NCBI RefSeq assembly: GCF_001665875.1
Contig: NZ_LZTA01000067.1
Location: forward strand, 1 to 64,000
Source of the DNA: Mycobacterium sp. 852002-40037_SCH5390672
GTDB lineage: Bacteria; Actinomycetota; Actinomycetes; Mycobacteriales; Mycobacteriaceae
Length of the DNA: 64,000 nucleotides
Direction: 5' to 3'
Translations under genes and position numbers: made by a program
Shown here: piece by piece, positions 23,694 to 34,274 of the stretch
Layout of the letters: the number at the start of each line of letters is the position of its first letter
Position numbering within the stretch: position 1 is the first letter of the stretch
The notes under the pieces: generated by a model
What the model was told of the DNA's origin: nothing
The model's input: only the letters and a program-made list of their open reading frames with translations
The model's database searches: none

Positions 23694-24119
23694 TCAACGC
23701 TGCGCACGGCCCGCGTAGCCGGCTTCGGTGAGCGCGTCGAGCACCTCTAGCGGGTCCGTCCCGAGGTCCCAGCGGGAGAACAGCACCAGGTCGCCGTCGG
23801 CCGTCTCGACCTCGAGTAACCGCACTTTGCGTCCGTAGCGGCGGTACTCGATGATGCGGATGATCTTGATGTCGGAATGCTGCAATACCTGCGTCCGAAA
23901 CCACCCGCGGAGCGTCAGGCCAGCTGGCGTGATTGCCAGCTTGGGACGGGCGTGCCACGACATGCCGGCAAACACGATGAGACCCGCCGCGGCAACGCCC
24001 GCCAAAATGCGCCCCGGCGGATCTGTGACCACGGTCACAGCAGCGATAGCCATCAGAACGCCCGCGGCTCCGCAACCAGCGATTCCCGCCGTGTGCGGCT
24101 CCCATTGTGTTTGCTGCAT
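23694..24119 (-). CDS. PH-domain membrane protein (Rv0010c type)
   Basis: 141 residues. Two closely spaced N-terminal transmembrane helices (GVLMAIAAVTVV and ILAGVAAAGLIVFAGM) are followed by a bacterial PH-like domain (RPKLAITPAGLTLRGWF, DIKIIRIIEYRRYG, LLEVETADGDLVLFSRW). ATG at 24119 is preceded by AAGGAG. The product has no assigned activity; its neighbours crgA and cwsA suggest an envelope role, which is inference. Confidence 0.85.
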   Translation of the reverse strand: MQQTQWEPHTAGIAGCGAAGVLMAIAAVTVVTDPPGRILAGVAAAGLIVFAGMSWHARPKLAITPAGLTLRGWFRTQVLQHSDIKIIRIIEYRRYGRKVRLLEVETADGDLVLFSRWDLGTDPLEVLDALTEAGYAGRAQR

Positions 24120-24274
24120 GCGCTCCTTAGCCCCTCCCACCACGGCCTATGCAGTTATCCACATCAGCTATCAACAGTGGGGATAAATCACACGCGTGTG
24201 ATTGGGTCGTCGGAAAGTTGCTGACGCAGTGATAAATCAGCCCGAAAATGAATTCATTACGCCGACCGTCCTGC

Positions 24275-24556
24275 TCAGTGCCAGCGCATCGTGAGCAACA
24301 AACCGGTGATCATGAAAGCGAACGCGATGGCGTAGTTCCACGGGCCTAATTGCGCCATCCAGTTGAGGGCGGTCGGCGCCTGGCTTCCCACGGCGGCCAA
24401 CTGAAAAACCATCAGCCAGACGAGGCCGATCAGCATGAGACCGATGAACAGCGCGACGAACCACACGCTCGACGGCCCGACCTTGACTTTCACCGGGGTG
24501 CGGCTGACCGTGCCGACGGTGAAATCGTTCTTCTTGCGGACCTTGGACTTGGGCAT
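24275..24556 (-). CDS. crgA: Cell-division protein CrgA
   Basis: 93 residues, the exact usual length. The N-terminal basic segment [11 protein letters not shown] is followed by two transmembrane helices ([20 protein letters not shown] and [18 protein letters not shown]), ending MRWH. CrgA is a divisome membrane protein that binds FtsZ, PBPs and CwsA. Start at ATG 24556. Confidence 0.95.
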   Translation of the reverse strand: MPKSKVRKKNDFTVGTVSRTPVKVKVGPSSVWFVALFIGLMLIGLVWLMVFQLAAVGSQAPTALNWMAQLGPWNYAIAFAFMITGLLLTMRWH

Positions 24557-24685
24557 TCTTACCTCGCGGATTACCTCAACGACACGGTGAGCGGGACGGG
24601 GTGCAACGATAAACACCGCAGTTGCACCCATAGCTTGGCTACGAGACTAACTCACCTGGGACGGTGACCAGGAAATGGAGACTCG

Positions 24686-25429
24686 ATGATCCAGTCGCGC
24701 CGGTCGCCATGGCGCTGGGGCGTCCCGGTCGTGTGTCTGCTGGCCGGGTTGCTGCTCGCCGCCACCCACGGAGTCTCGGGCGGTGCCGAGATCCGCCGCA
24801 GTGACGCCCCGCGGCTGGTGGACCTGGTCCGGGAGACCCAGTCGTCGGTGAACCGCCTCAGCGCCCAACGCGAGGGGCTGGCGGGCAAGATCGATGCCGC
24901 GCACGGCAGGTCGTCGGACGCGGCACTGGCGGCGATGCTGCGACGGTCCACGCAGCTCGCCGGCGAGGCGGGGATGAGGCCGGTGCACGGGCCGGGCCTG
25001 GTGGTCACCCTCGCGGACGCGCAGCGCGACGCCAACGGCCGTTTCCCGCGCGATGCCTCCCCCGATGACCTCGTGGTGCATCAGCAAGACATCCAGGCCG
25101 TGCTGAACGCGCTGTGGACCGCCGGTGCCGAGGCGATCCAGATGCAAGACCAGCGGATCATCGCAACCTCGGTGCCGCGCTGTGTCGGCAACACCCTGCT
25201 GCTCAACGGGCGGACTTACAGCCCGCCCTACGCGATCACCGCCATCGGCAACGCGGCAGCCATGCAGGCGGCCCTCGCCGCCGCTCCCCTGGTGATCCTG
25301 TACAAGCAGTACGTAGTCCGCTTCGGCCTCGGATACAACGAAGAGGTCAAGTCCGACGTGCAGGTCGTGGGTCATTTCGAGCCCGACCGGCTGCACTTCG
25401 CGCAGCCCAACGGCCCGATCGGCTACTGA
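24686..25429 (+). CDS. DUF881 protein (Rv0012 type)
   Basis: 247 residues. Signal-anchor transmembrane helix VPVVCLLAGLLLAAT near residues 13-28, then a predicted coiled coil (VDLVRETQSSVNRLSAQREG) and the DUF881 domain (GPGLVVTLADAQ, DLVVHQQDIQAVLNALW, AGAEAIQMQDQRI, CVGNTLLLNGRTYSPPY). It is probably membrane-anchored and extracytoplasmic. ATG 24686 is preceded by GGAG. Proteins of this family cluster with division genes; no biochemical function is known to me. Confidence 0.9.
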   Translation: MIQSRRSPWRWGVPVVCLLAGLLLAATHGVSGGAEIRRSDAPRLVDLVRETQSSVNRLSAQREGLAGKIDAAHGRSSDAALAAMLRRSTQLAGEAGMRPVHGPGLVVTLADAQRDANGRFPRDASPDDLVVHQQDIQAVLNALWTAGAEAIQMQDQRIIATSVPRCVGNTLLLNGRTYSPPYAITAIGNAAAMQAALAAAPLVILYKQYVVRFGLGYNEEVKSDVQVVGHFEPDRLHFAQPNGPIGY

Positions 25430-25475
25430 CGCCGGCTGACCAGCAGCGCAGGCCGGCGGACGGTAGCCTGGCACG

Positions 25476-26162
25476 ATGCGGATCCTGGTTGTCGACAACT
25501 ACGACAGCTTCGTGTTCAACCTGGTGCAGTACCTCGGTCAGCTGGGTGTGGACGCTGAAGTCTGGCGCAACGACGACGCCCGGCTCTCCGACCAGGCCGC
25601 CGTGGCCCGCCAGTTCGACGGCGTGCTGCTCAGTCCGGGACCGGGCACCCCGGAGCGCGCGGGCGCGTCGATCGGGATGGTCCGCGCGTGTGCCGCCGAG
25701 CGGACTCCGCTGCTCGGGGTTTGCCTGGGGCACCAGGCCATCGGCGTAGCATTCGGTGCCACCGTCGACCGCGCCCCCGAATTGCTGCACGGCAAGACCA
25801 GCAGCGTCCACCACACCAATAGTGGTGTGCTGCAAGGACTTCCGGATCCGTTCACGGCGACCCGGTACCACTCGCTGACCATCCTGCCCGAGTCGCTGCC
25901 GCCGGTGCTGCAGGTGACGGCCCACACTCAAAGCGGGGTGATCATGGGCGTGCGGCATACCGAGTTACCGATTCACGGTGTCCAGTTCCACCCGGAGTCG
26001 ATCCTCACCGAGGGCGGGCATCGCATGCTGGCGAACTGGCTCGCGGACTGCGGGTGGGAGCGTGATGACACGCTGGTGCGCCGGCTCGAGAATGACGTGC
26101 ACGCCGCGGTGCGACCGTATTTCCCCGCCGACCCGACGGCTACTGACCGAACTTCAGCGTGA
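25476..26162 (+). CDS. trpG: Glutamine amidotransferase subunit (anthranilate/aminodeoxychorismate synthase component II)
   Basis: 228 residues, class I glutamine amidotransferase. It supplies ammonia to a chorismate-utilising partner; annotated as trpG or pabA in mycobacteria because one subunit may serve both tryptophan and folate synthesis. Oxyanion motif LLSPGPGTPE, catalytic C83 in GVCLGHQ, and H171 and E173 in GVQFHPES. The C-terminal 23 bp overlap the convergent pknB end. No partner synthase gene is in the window. Confidence 0.94.
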   Translation: MRILVVDNYDSFVFNLVQYLGQLGVDAEVWRNDDARLSDQAAVARQFDGVLLSPGPGTPERAGASIGMVRACAAERTPLLGVCLGHQAIGVAFGATVDRAPELLHGKTSSVHHTNSGVLQGLPDPFTATRYHSLTILPESLPPVLQVTAHTQSGVIMGVRHTELPIHGVQFHPESILTEGGHRMLANWLADCGWERDDTLVRRLENDVHAAVRPYFPADPTATDRTSA

Positions 26163-28020
26163 TGATGCCGTCCCGGTTGACCCCGGCGCCGGCCGGCGGG
26201 TTCTGATACACCACCCGATGGGACTGGGAGCCGCCGGCATCGACGTCGGCGCCCTTGTCCAGGATTCCCGTCCAGCCCAGCGCGCGTAGCCGCGGTTCGG
26301 CGTCGGTCCAGAACATGCCGGACAGATCGGGCATGACGAACTGATTGCCCTTGGACACCTGCAGCTCGATCACCGAATCCACCGGAACCATCTGTCCCTT
26401 AGGCGGATTGGTGCCGATTACCTCACCGGCCGGGCGGGTACTGTCGACCTGCACCTGGGTGACCTTGCTGAAGCCGTAGACGGTCAGGTTCTTCTGCGCG
26501 ATGTCGACGGTCTGGCCCGCGATATCGGGAACCTGCTTGGTTTCCGGTCCGGAGCCGACGATGAGGGTGACGACATTCGTGATCGCCGACGTCTGGTTGG
26601 CCGGCGGGTTGGTCCCGATCACCTTGCCCAGCAATTCCGGGGTCGACGGGGAGTTGGCCTGCTTGAACTTACTGAATCCGGCGGCCTTGAGCTTGCTGAC
26701 CGCGTCGGAGTAACTGAGCGAGGACACGTCGGGCACCTCGCGCTGTTCGGGTCCGGTGGAGACGTTGATGGTGATCTCGTCGCCCGCATTGACCGACGCG
26801 TTGGCACCCGGGTCGGTACCGATGACGTGATCGGGCGGGATCGTCGAATCCGGCTTTTGCAGGGTGCGGGTCTTGAATCCGCGGTTCTGCAGCGCCGCAA
26901 TGGCGTCGGCGGACACCTGCCCGCGCACGTCGGGCACCTGCACATCACGGGCACCGCCGCCGAACGTGTTGAAAGCAATGACAACAACGATCGTCAGGAT
27001 GGCCAGCGCTGCCACCGCGACAACCCAGCGGCCGACCGAACCGACGCTGCGGTCCTCGCCCGCGTCGGCGAGAACCTGACGCGGCAACGGATCGGTCCGC
27101 GTCGGGCCGGCGTTGCCGGTATTGGACGACAACAGTGAACTGCGGTCGGCGGCGGTGAGCACCTTCGGCGCTTCGGGTTTCTCGCCGTTGTGCACCCGAA
27201 TCAGATCGGTCCGCATTTCCGCCGCCGTCTGATAGCGGTTGTCGGGGTTCTTCGCCAGCGCCTTGAGCACGACGGCGTCGAGCTCGGGGGCGATGCCTTC
27301 GTGCCGCTGCGACGGAGGGACCGGGTCTTCTCGAACATGTTGGTAGGCAACAGCAACCGGCGAGTCACCGGTGAAAGGCGGTTCCCCGGTGAGGATTTCG
27401 TAGAGGACGCATCCCAAGGAGTACACATCGGAGCGCGCGTCGACGGACTCGCCGCGGGCCTGCTCGGGCGAGAGATACTGCGCGGTGCCGATCACCGCAG
27501 CCGTCTGGGTGACGCTGTTGCCGCTGTCGGCGATGGCCCGGGCGATACCGAAGTCCATCACCTTGACCGCGTTGGTGGTGCTGATCATGATGTTGGCCGG
27601 TTTGACGTCGCGGTGGATGATGCCGTTCTGGTGGCTGAAGTTCAGCGCCTGGCACGCGTCGGCGATGATTTCGATGGCCCGGCGCGGTGGCAGCGGACCG
27701 TCGGTGTGCACGATGTCGCGCAGGGTGACCCCGTCGACGTACTCCATGACGATGTAGGGCAGCGGCCCGGTGGGGGTCTCGGCCTCGCCGGTGTCGTAGA
27801 CGGCGACGATGGACGGGTGATTCAACGCGGCGGCGTTTTGCGCCTCGCGCCGGAAGCGAAGGTAGAAGCTGGGGTCGCGGGCCAGATCCGCCCGCAGCAC
27901 CTTGACCGCGACATCGCGATGTAAGCGGACGTCGCGGGCCAGGTGAACCTCGGACATACCCCCGAAGCCGAGGATTTCGCCCAGTTCATAGCGGTCGGAC
28001 AGGTGTTGCGGCGTGGTCAT
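26140..28020 (-). CDS. pknB: Serine/threonine kinase PknB with four PASTA domains
   Basis: 626 residues. N-terminal kinase: P-loop GFGGMSEV (18-25), K40, [10 protein letters not shown] with catalytic D138, DFG, and activation loop [16 protein letters not shown] holding the autophosphorylated threonines. Juxtamembrane segment, then one transmembrane helix ([19 protein letters not shown], about 332-350), then four extracellular PASTA repeats that sense muropeptides/lipid II. It is an essential regulator of wall synthesis; substrates include CwlM. The ATG overlaps the pknA stop (ATGA). It is the last gene of the fhaA-pknB operon. Confidence 0.97.
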   Translation of the reverse strand: MTTPQHLSDRYELGEILGFGGMSEVHLARDVRLHRDVAVKVLRADLARDPSFYLRFRREAQNAAALNHPSIVAVYDTGEAETPTGPLPYIVMEYVDGVTLRDIVHTDGPLPPRRAIEIIADACQALNFSHQNGIIHRDVKPANIMISTTNAVKVMDFGIARAIADSGNSVTQTAAVIGTAQYLSPEQARGESVDARSDVYSLGCVLYEILTGEPPFTGDSPVAVAYQHVREDPVPPSQRHEGIAPELDAVVLKALAKNPDNRYQTAAEMRTDLIRVHNGEKPEAPKVLTAADRSSLLSSNTGNAGPTRTDPLPRQVLADAGEDRSVGSVGRWVVAVAALAILTIVVVIAFNTFGGGARDVQVPDVRGQVSADAIAALQNRGFKTRTLQKPDSTIPPDHVIGTDPGANASVNAGDEITINVSTGPEQREVPDVSSLSYSDAVSKLKAAGFSKFKQANSPSTPELLGKVIGTNPPANQTSAITNVVTLIVGSGPETKQVPDIAGQTVDIAQKNLTVYGFSKVTQVQVDSTRPAGEVIGTNPPKGQMVPVDSVIELQVSKGNQFVMPDLSGMFWTDAEPRLRALGWTGILDKGADVDAGGSQSHRVVYQNPPAGAGVNRDGIITLKFGQ

Positions 28021-29300
28021 TGCGGTGTTCCGTGTCGGGCCGGCACGTTGTGAAAGCCGGAAGTCCCTATTGTCCCGTCATCCGGCCAATTAAGCCGCAT
28101 GCCGGGCTGGGCCCCGGAACCGCTCGGCGTCTTGCTCGGCGGCGGCGCCGACGCGGGTGGGGTCCCGGTGTCGGTCACAGTGGGTGGTTGCTGCTGCTGG
28201 TCGGCCCGCGAATTGATGACGATGAGCACCGCGATGATGATCGCCAGCGCGCCGAGAACCCCTGCGGCCCACAACAGCGCCCGCTGACCCGAGGAGAACG
28301 TCCGCCGGGCCGGCGGCGGCCGGTGTCCGCCGGTGGTCGGCCGCGACCGGCGGGGCGCAGCGGTTCGGGCCGGAGACACCGCGGCTGCGCGGGTGGTCGG
28401 GCTGGACGGAATGGCCGCCGGCGACGCCCGGCCGGCAGGCGGTGTCGCGCTGGGCCGCGGCGGACGACGCCCCGCGCGCACCGCGGCCACGGCGTCGGCG
28501 AACGGTCCCCCGCTGCGGTACCGCATCGCGGGGTTCTTCACCAGCGTGATCTCGATGAGTTCGCGCACGTTGGGCGGCAGCTCCGCGGGCAGCGGCGGCG
28601 GCGGTTCCTTGATGTGCTTCATCGCCACCGTCAGGGCGCCGTCACCGGTGAACGGCCGCTTACCCGAAACAACCTCGTAGCCAACAACCCCCAGCGAGTA
28701 CACATCGCTGGACGGGCTGGCGTCGTGGCCGAGGGCCTGCTCGGGTGCGATGTACTGCGCGGTGCCCATCACCATCCCCGTCTGGGTCACCGGCGCTGCG
28801 TCCACCGCCTTGGCGATACCGAAGTCGGTGATCTTCACCTGACCGGTCGGGGTGATCAAGATGTTGCCCGGTTTGACGTCGCGGTGCACCAAACCGGCCG
28901 CGTGCGCCACCTGCAGAGCGCGGCCGGTCTGCTCGAGCATGTCCAATGCGTGCCGCAGCGACAGCCGGCCGGTGCGCTTGAGCACCGAGTTCAGCGGCTC
29001 ACCGTTGACCAGCTCCATCACCAGGTAGGCGGTCCGGCCTTCCCCGTCCAGCTGGCTTTCGCCGTAGTCGTGGACGGCGGCGATCCCCGGGTGATTCAGC
29101 ATCGCCGAGATACGCGCTTCGGCGCGGAACCGCTCAATGAACTCCGGGTCCTGGGAGAACTCCTGTTTGAGCACCTTGACCGCGACGCGTCGGCCCAGCC
29201 GGCTGTCTACGGCCTCCCACACCTGGCCCATTCCGCCGGTGGCGATCAGGCGCTGCAGGCGGTATCTGCCAGACAGCGTCACACCAACTCGCGGGCTCAT
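28017..29300 (-). CDS. pknA: Serine/threonine kinase PknA
   Basis: 427 residues. Kinase domain with P-loop ATGGMGQV, K42, [11 protein letters not shown] and DFG, and activation loop [17 protein letters not shown] Pro/Arg/Ser-rich linker (about 280-335), one transmembrane helix ([20 protein letters not shown]) and a short Pro/Gln-rich extracytoplasmic tail with no PASTA repeats complete it. ATG at 29300 with GGGAGGA upstream; both ends overlap neighbours by 4 nt. PknA phosphorylates division and shape proteins and cross-talks with PknB. Confidence 0.97.
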   Translation of the reverse strand: MSPRVGVTLSGRYRLQRLIATGGMGQVWEAVDSRLGRRVAVKVLKQEFSQDPEFIERFRAEARISAMLNHPGIAAVHDYGESQLDGEGRTAYLVMELVNGEPLNSVLKRTGRLSLRHALDMLEQTGRALQVAHAAGLVHRDVKPGNILITPTGQVKITDFGIAKAVDAAPVTQTGMVMGTAQYIAPEQALGHDASPSSDVYSLGVVGYEVVSGKRPFTGDGALTVAMKHIKEPPPPLPAELPPNVRELIEITLVKNPAMRYRSGGPFADAVAAVRAGRRPPRPSATPPAGRASPAAIPSSPTTRAAAVSPARTAAPRRSRPTTGGHRPPPARRTFSSGQRALLWAAGVLGALAIIIAVLIVINSRADQQQQPPTVTDTGTPPASAPPPSKTPSGSGAQPGMRLNWPDDGTIGTSGFHNVPARHGTPQ

Positions 29301-30775
29301 GGTCCTCCCTGTAGCGCGGCCTGGATCACAGCCCGTCCGATCGGCGCGGCGAGTGCACCCCCCGTCGCGGACAGGCGGTCGGCGCCATCCTCCACCAACA
29401 CCGCCACGGCGACCTTCGGGGTCTGTACGGGCGCGAAAGCGATGTACCACGCGTGCGGCGGTGTGTGCCGCGGATCGCCGCCATGCTCTGCGGTACCAGT
29501 CTTCGATGCGATCTGCACGCCGGGAATGGCCCCTTTCTGCTGTGCGACCTTCTCGGCGCCGACCATCAGCTCTGTTAGCTTAGCGGCGACCTGCGGCGAC
29601 ACGGCGCGCCGCTGCTCATACGGTGCCGTGGTGCTAATGGTGGTCAGGTCGGGCCCCTTGAGGCTGTCGATCAGGTAGGGCTGCATCGTCACCCCATCGT
29701 TCGCGATGGTCGCGGCGACCTCGGCGTTCTGCAGGGGCGTCATAGCGACATCCTTCTGGCCGATGCTCGACATTCCCAGAGCCGCGGCGTCCGGAATGAT
29801 CCCGACGGTTGATTCCGCGACCTGTAGCGGGATGACGCTGGGCGTGCTGTCCAGCCCGAACGAGTGCGCCATGTTGCGCAGCGCGTCCGACCCGGTGAGG
29901 ATGCCGAGCTGGACAAACGCGGTGTTGCAGGACAGGGCGAAGGCCCGCTGCAAAGACACCGTCGGCTCGTTTCCACACGACTCCCCACCGTAGTTCTCCA
30001 GAGTTGCGGTGCTGTTGGGTAGCGGAATGGAGGGGGCGGCGGTCAGCTGCTCGGTGTCCGAAGCGCCGGCCTGCAGCGCGGCCGCGGTGGTGATCACCTT
30101 GAAGGTGGATCCGGGCGGGTAGGTCTCCGAGATGGCACGGTTGGTCAGCGGATTGTTGGGGTCGTCGCGCAACTTCTGCCACGCTTGCGCCTGCACGTCG
30201 GGATCGTGCGACGACAGCAGGTTGGGGTCATAGGACGGCGATGACACCATCGCCAAAATCTTGCCGGTCGACGGCTCGAGGGCAACGACCGCGCCCTTGC
30301 ATGGCGGACCGCCGCAGCCCTGTTGCATACCGTCCCAGGCGGCCTGCTGGACCCGCGGCTTGATCGTGGTGTCACCGGTCGCGCCGCGCGGGTCGCGACC
30401 GGTGAAGAAGTCGGCAAGCCTGCGCCCGAACAGCCGCTCGTCGGAGCCGTTCAACAGCGGATCCTCGGCGCGTTCCAGCCCCGTGCTGGAATAGCGCAGC
30501 GAGTAGAAACCCGTGACCGGCGCGTACACCGCGGGGTTGGGATAGACCCGTAGGAAGCGGTACCGGTTATCGGTGGCGACCGAATAGGCCAACAGTTGAC
30601 CGCCGGCCACGATCTGGCCGCGCTGGCGCGAATACTCGTCGAGCAGGACCCGCTGGTTGCGCGGGTCGGCACGCAGCGAGTCGGCGGCGAAGACCTGCGT
30701 CATCGTGGCGTTGATCAACAGCAACACGATCAACGCCATCACGGTCACCGAGATCCGGCGCAGGGAGGCGTTCAT
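29297..30775 (-). CDS. pbpA: Penicillin-binding protein PbpA (transpeptidase)
   Basis: 492 residues, class B-type D,D-transpeptidase. N-terminal anchor helix ([20 protein letters not shown]). Catalytic motifs: S223-T-F-K226, S282-C-N284 and K425-T-G-T428. The dimerisation domain lies before residue 150. Cross-links peptidoglycan, paired with the SEDS protein RodA encoded just upstream. ATG at 30775 overlaps the rodA stop as ATGA. The extra cysteines in [10 protein letters not shown] and SCGNE may form a disulfide; this is inference. Confidence 0.96.
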   Translation of the reverse strand: MNASLRRISVTVMALIVLLLINATMTQVFAADSLRADPRNQRVLLDEYSRQRGQIVAGGQLLAYSVATDNRYRFLRVYPNPAVYAPVTGFYSLRYSSTGLERAEDPLLNGSDERLFGRRLADFFTGRDPRGATGDTTIKPRVQQAAWDGMQQGCGGPPCKGAVVALEPSTGKILAMVSSPSYDPNLLSSHDPDVQAQAWQKLRDDPNNPLTNRAISETYPPGSTFKVITTAAALQAGASDTEQLTAAPSIPLPNSTATLENYGGESCGNEPTVSLQRAFALSCNTAFVQLGILTGSDALRNMAHSFGLDSTPSVIPLQVAESTVGIIPDAAALGMSSIGQKDVAMTPLQNAEVAATIANDGVTMQPYLIDSLKGPDLTTISTTAPYEQRRAVSPQVAAKLTELMVGAEKVAQQKGAIPGVQIASKTGTAEHGGDPRHTPPHAWYIAFAPVQTPKVAVAVLVEDGADRLSATGGALAAPIGRAVIQAALQGGP

Positions 30776-32181
30776 ACTTTCTCGATCACCTCGGTGCCGG
30801 CCGCCGCGATCGACGGCTCGTTGCGGGTGCGGGTGCGCAAGGGACGACGGGCGCTGTGCGAAATGCGCGCCAGGATGGCCAGCAGCACATAGTTCGCCAG
30901 CAAGGACGAGCCGCCGTAGGACATCCACGGGGTGGTCAACCCGGTCAGCGGTATGAGCTGGGTTACCCCGCCGACGACGATGAACAGCTGAAGGGCCAAC
31001 GTCGACGCCAGACCCGCGGCCAGCAGCTTGCCGAAGCTGTCGCGGGTGGCGATTGCCGTGCGCATACCTCGCACGATGACGATCGTGTAGAGCATCAGGA
31101 TGCTGGCCAGGCCCACCAGCCCAAGCTCTTCGCCGAACGCGGCGATGATGAAGTCGGTCGAGGCGGCGGGCACGGTGTCGGGCTGACCGTTACCGAGTCC
31201 GGTGCCGAAGATTCCGCCGGTGGCGAAGCTGAACAGCGACTGGACAATCTGGTAGCCGCTGCCGTCGGGATCGGAGAACGGGTCCCACCACATCTGCACC
31301 CGCACCCGAACGTGAGCGAAGATGTAATACGCGACAACGCTTCCCGCGACGAACAGCACCAGGCCGATCCCCACCCAGCTGAAGCGTTGAGTGGCGAGGT
31401 AGACCACCACCAGAAACGACGTATACAGCAATAGCGAAGTGCCAAGGTCTTTTTCGAAGGCCATCACGCCGACCGAGATCACCCACGCCGCCAACAGGGG
31501 CGCGAGGTCACGTGGGCGGGGCAGGGTCAAACCCATGAAATGCTTGCCGACGCTGGTGAACAGACCCCGCTTGGCGATCAGCACCGCCGAGAAGAAGATC
31601 AGCAGCAGAATCTTGGAGAACTCGGCGGGCTGAATTGAGAAGCCGGGCAAGCGAATCCAGATCTTGGCGCCGTTCTGTTCGGACAGCGATGCGGGCAACA
31701 GGGCGGGAATCACCAGGAAGATCAGACCGACCAGTCCGCAGATGTAGCCGTAGCGTGCCAGTTGCCGATGGTCTTTCAAGAACGTGACCACCAGGGAGAA
31801 GGTCACCACGCCGATCAGGGTCCACAGCATCTGCTGGGTCGCGCTGGGGTGGTGCCGGCCGCTGAGCTGATTGGTGACCAGATCGAGCCGGTGAATCATC
31901 ACCAGTCCAAGGCCGTTGAGTAATGCCACGATCGGCAACAGCAGCGGATCCGTATAGGGCGCGAAGCGTCTGATGGCCATGTGCGCCGACCCGAAGACGA
32001 CAAGGAAGACCAGTCCGTAACTGATTGCGGTCCAGTGCAGATCGCGCTCTTGGTTGGCTTCGACTATCAGCAGCGCGGCGACGGTGATCAGTGAGGCGAA
32101 GCCCAGTAGCAACAACTCGGCATTGCGCCGGGTAGGCAACGGGGGCGTGACCGCGACCGGCGGCTGAAGTTGTGTCGTCAT
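30772..32181 (-). CDS. rodA: SEDS-family glycosyltransferase/shape protein RodA
   Basis: 469 residues, polytopic SEDS protein with multiple hydrophobic helices. Conserved motifs: KIWIRLPGFSIQPAEFSKI, FEKDLGTSLL (catalytic Asp in the E-K-D-L-G segment), and the C-terminal GGVTQLIPLTGLTTPWMSYG segment read as two strings. Polymerises glycan strands with PbpA. ATG start overlaps the pstP stop and the stop overlaps the pbpA start. Confidence 0.96.
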   Translation of the reverse strand: MTTQLQPPVAVTPPLPTRRNAELLLLGFASLITVAALLIVEANQERDLHWTAISYGLVFLVVFGSAHMAIRRFAPYTDPLLLPIVALLNGLGLVMIHRLDLVTNQLSGRHHPSATQQMLWTLIGVVTFSLVVTFLKDHRQLARYGYICGLVGLIFLVIPALLPASLSEQNGAKIWIRLPGFSIQPAEFSKILLLIFFSAVLIAKRGLFTSVGKHFMGLTLPRPRDLAPLLAAWVISVGVMAFEKDLGTSLLLYTSFLVVVYLATQRFSWVGIGLVLFVAGSVVAYYIFAHVRVRVQMWWDPFSDPDGSGYQIVQSLFSFATGGIFGTGLGNGQPDTVPAASTDFIIAAFGEELGLVGLASILMLYTIVIVRGMRTAIATRDSFGKLLAAGLASTLALQLFIVVGGVTQLIPLTGLTTPWMSYGGSSLLANYVLLAILARISHSARRPLRTRTRNEPSIAAAGTEVIEKV

Positions 32182-33686
32182 GCCACCGTCCGGCAATCGA
32201 TGCCCGGTTGAAGTGGCGGCCCGGGAAGCGCGGTCACTGTCTGCGACGTGGTCGTCGGACCTGCCGGCGCAGAATTCGCGGGGCCGTTGGCGCTCGTGCT
32301 CGGTGAGGGGCTGGCGCTCGAAGAGCTGGTGGTCGGTGGTGCTGGCGATGCTGGGGTGCCGGATTCGGGTGTTCCGCTGCGGGTGCTCGGCGCCCCCGGC
32401 GGAGAGGTGGCGCGCGGGGGCGGACAGATCGGCAGCAGATATTCGGCCAACAGTTGCCGCAGCTGCGATTCGGCCTGGTCCAGGCTCCCGCCGGGCAGTC
32501 CGGTTTGAACTTGGACTTGTCCGGGACGGCGCAGGTCCTGCAGCGTCATCAGCTGGCAATTGGAGTGGCCCGCGGATTGCCCGTAGCTGACCAGGGATAG
32601 CTCATTGCGGGTGTTGAGGCAGCCCACCAGATAGGGCTCCTGCAGCGGGACGCCCAGCAGGGTTCCCTGAATTCCGCGGACGATGGAGATCCTGCCGCTG
32701 TATTCCGCGACGTAGTAGTTGCGCTGAATGACCCACCAACCGACGGTGAGGCCCGCGAATACCAACAGCACCGCCAGCGCGACGGCGACCGACATCTTCC
32801 GGCGCGACCAGCGCGGCCGACTCGGTGTTTCCGGTTGCGGTGCAACGCGTTTGGCGGACTCGTCGCGCGGCCGGATCGCTGAGGCGCGTCCGGCCGAGGT
32901 GTTGGGCAGGGTCATTTGATCCTCGTCACCCGACACCGCGCCGGCGAGAATCGGCTGGGTCTGGCCGTAGTCGTAATCCACCACGTCGGCGACCACGACG
33001 GTCACGTTGTCCGGACCGCCGCCGCGCAGCGCCAACTCGATGAGGCGGTAGGCGGCCTCGGCGACGTCGGGGATCTGCAGCGCCTCGAGGATGGTCTCGT
33101 CGCTCACCGGATCCGATAACCCGTCGGAGCACAGCAGATAGCGGTCACCGGCGCGCGCCTCGCGCATGGTCAGCGTCGGCTCGACCTCGTGACCGGTCAG
33201 CGCGCGCATGATCAACGAGCGCTGCGGGTGGCTGTGGGCCTCTTCCCGTGTGATCCGACCCTCGTCGACCAAGGTTTGGACGAACGTGTCGTCCTTGGTG
33301 ATCTGGGTCAGCTCGCCGTCGCGCAGCAGGTAGCCCCGCGAGTCGCCGATGTGCACCATCCCGATGCGGTCGCCCGCGAACAGGATCGCGGTGAGGGTGG
33401 TGCCCATCCCCTCAAGCTCGGGTTCGGCTTCGACCTGTGCGGCGATCGCGGCGTTGCCCGACCGCACCGCATTGTCGAGCTTGGCCAGCAGATCGCCACC
33501 GGGCTCGTCGTCATCGAGGTGGGCCAGCGCGGCAATCACCAGCTGGGATGCCACCTCGCCGGCGGCGTGACCACCCATGCCGTCGGCGAGCGCGAGCAGT
33601 CGTGCGCCGGCATAGACCGAGTCTTCGTTGTTGGAGCGCACCAGGCCGCGATCACTCCGCGCGGCATATCGCAGGACCAGCGTCAC
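32178..33686 (-). CDS. pstP: PP2C-type serine/threonine phosphatase PstP
   Basis: 502 residues. N-terminal PPM phosphatase domain with metal ligands in LADGMGGHAAGE (D35), VHIGDSRGYLL (D115) and GGPDNVTVVV. The linker carries TQPIL and Thr/Ser sites, then one transmembrane helix (VAVALAVLLVFAGLTVGWWV, about 298-318). The extracytoplasmic domain has a paired-cysteine core and a long Ser/Thr/Pro-rich tail. Reverses PknA/PknB phosphorylation. GTG start overlaps the fhaB stop (GTGA), an argument for this start over longer alternatives. Confidence 0.95.
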   Translation of the reverse strand: MTLVLRYAARSDRGLVRSNNEDSVYAGARLLALADGMGGHAAGEVASQLVIAALAHLDDDEPGGDLLAKLDNAVRSGNAAIAAQVEAEPELEGMGTTLTAILFAGDRIGMVHIGDSRGYLLRDGELTQITKDDTFVQTLVDEGRITREEAHSHPQRSLIMRALTGHEVEPTLTMREARAGDRYLLCSDGLSDPVSDETILEALQIPDVAEAAYRLIELALRGGGPDNVTVVVADVVDYDYGQTQPILAGAVSGDEDQMTLPNTSAGRASAIRPRDESAKRVAPQPETPSRPRWSRRKMSVAVALAVLLVFAGLTVGWWVIQRNYYVAEYSGRISIVRGIQGTLLGVPLQEPYLVGCLNTRNELSLVSYGQSAGHSNCQLMTLQDLRRPGQVQVQTGLPGGSLDQAESQLRQLLAEYLLPICPPPRATSPPGAPSTRSGTPESGTPASPAPPTTSSSSASPSPSTSANGPANSAPAGPTTTSQTVTALPGPPLQPGIDCRTVA

Positions 33687-34150
33687 GGGCGCAACTCGAT
33701 CGCCGTTTTGCCGATTCGAATCGGCGTTCCGATTGGAACTCGTACCGCAGTCGTCACCTTCGCCCTGTCAAGGTAAGTACCGTTGGTCGATCCTAGATCC
33801 TCGACGTACCACTCCGAGCCGCGCTGAGACAGCCGGGCGTGCCGCGTCGAGGCATAGTCGTCGGTGAGCACCAGCGTGGAGTCGTCGGCCCTCCCGATCA
33901 ACACCGGCTGTCCACTGAGGGTGATGCGTCCGCCCGCCAGCGCGCCTTCGGTGACCACCAGGTAGCGGGCCGCGTGCCGGCGCTGACGCGACGGCAGCAG
34001 CGTGCTGCGCAGAGCCAATCCCCGTCGCACCATGACAGCACCGGTGGGCGCGTAGATGTCGGTCCGAAGGATCCGCAGCACGGACCAGATGAATACCCAC
34101 AGCAGCATTAAAAATCCGGCGCGCGTCAGCTGCAGTACCAGTCCCTGCAT
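33683..34150 (-). CDS. fhaB: FHA-domain membrane protein FhaB (FipA)
   Basis: 155 residues. N-terminal membrane helix (AGFLMLLWVFIWSVLRIL) and C-terminal FHA domain binding phosphothreonine: LIGRADDSTLVLTDDY, STRHARLSQRG, EDLGSTNGTYL. Known as FipA in M. tuberculosis, linking FtsZ and FtsQ under oxidative stress. ATG at 34150, AAAGGA upstream. It lies 124 bp after fhaA, the only sizeable gap in this operon, where a secondary promoter could sit. Confidence 0.95.
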   Translation of the reverse strand: MQGLVLQLTRAGFLMLLWVFIWSVLRILRTDIYAPTGAVMVRRGLALRSTLLPSRQRRHAARYLVVTEGALAGGRITLSGQPVLIGRADDSTLVLTDDYASTRHARLSQRGSEWYVEDLGSTNGTYLDRAKVTTAVRVPIGTPIRIGKTAIELRP

Positions 34151-34274
34151 CTGGCGTCCTTTCCGTCCTAGCGTCGCATCCCTGGTGCCCGTGACTCCGA
34201 GCACATCGGCTACGTCACGATACTTGGACGGCGGTCGACACGGGGCGAAGCACGGCAGCGTTAAGCCCAGTGGC

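Noticed and set aside
28020-29678. 552-codon plus-strand frame
   Set aside because: Antisense shadow of pknA and the pbpA end; composition is Arg/Gly/His-rich without domains.
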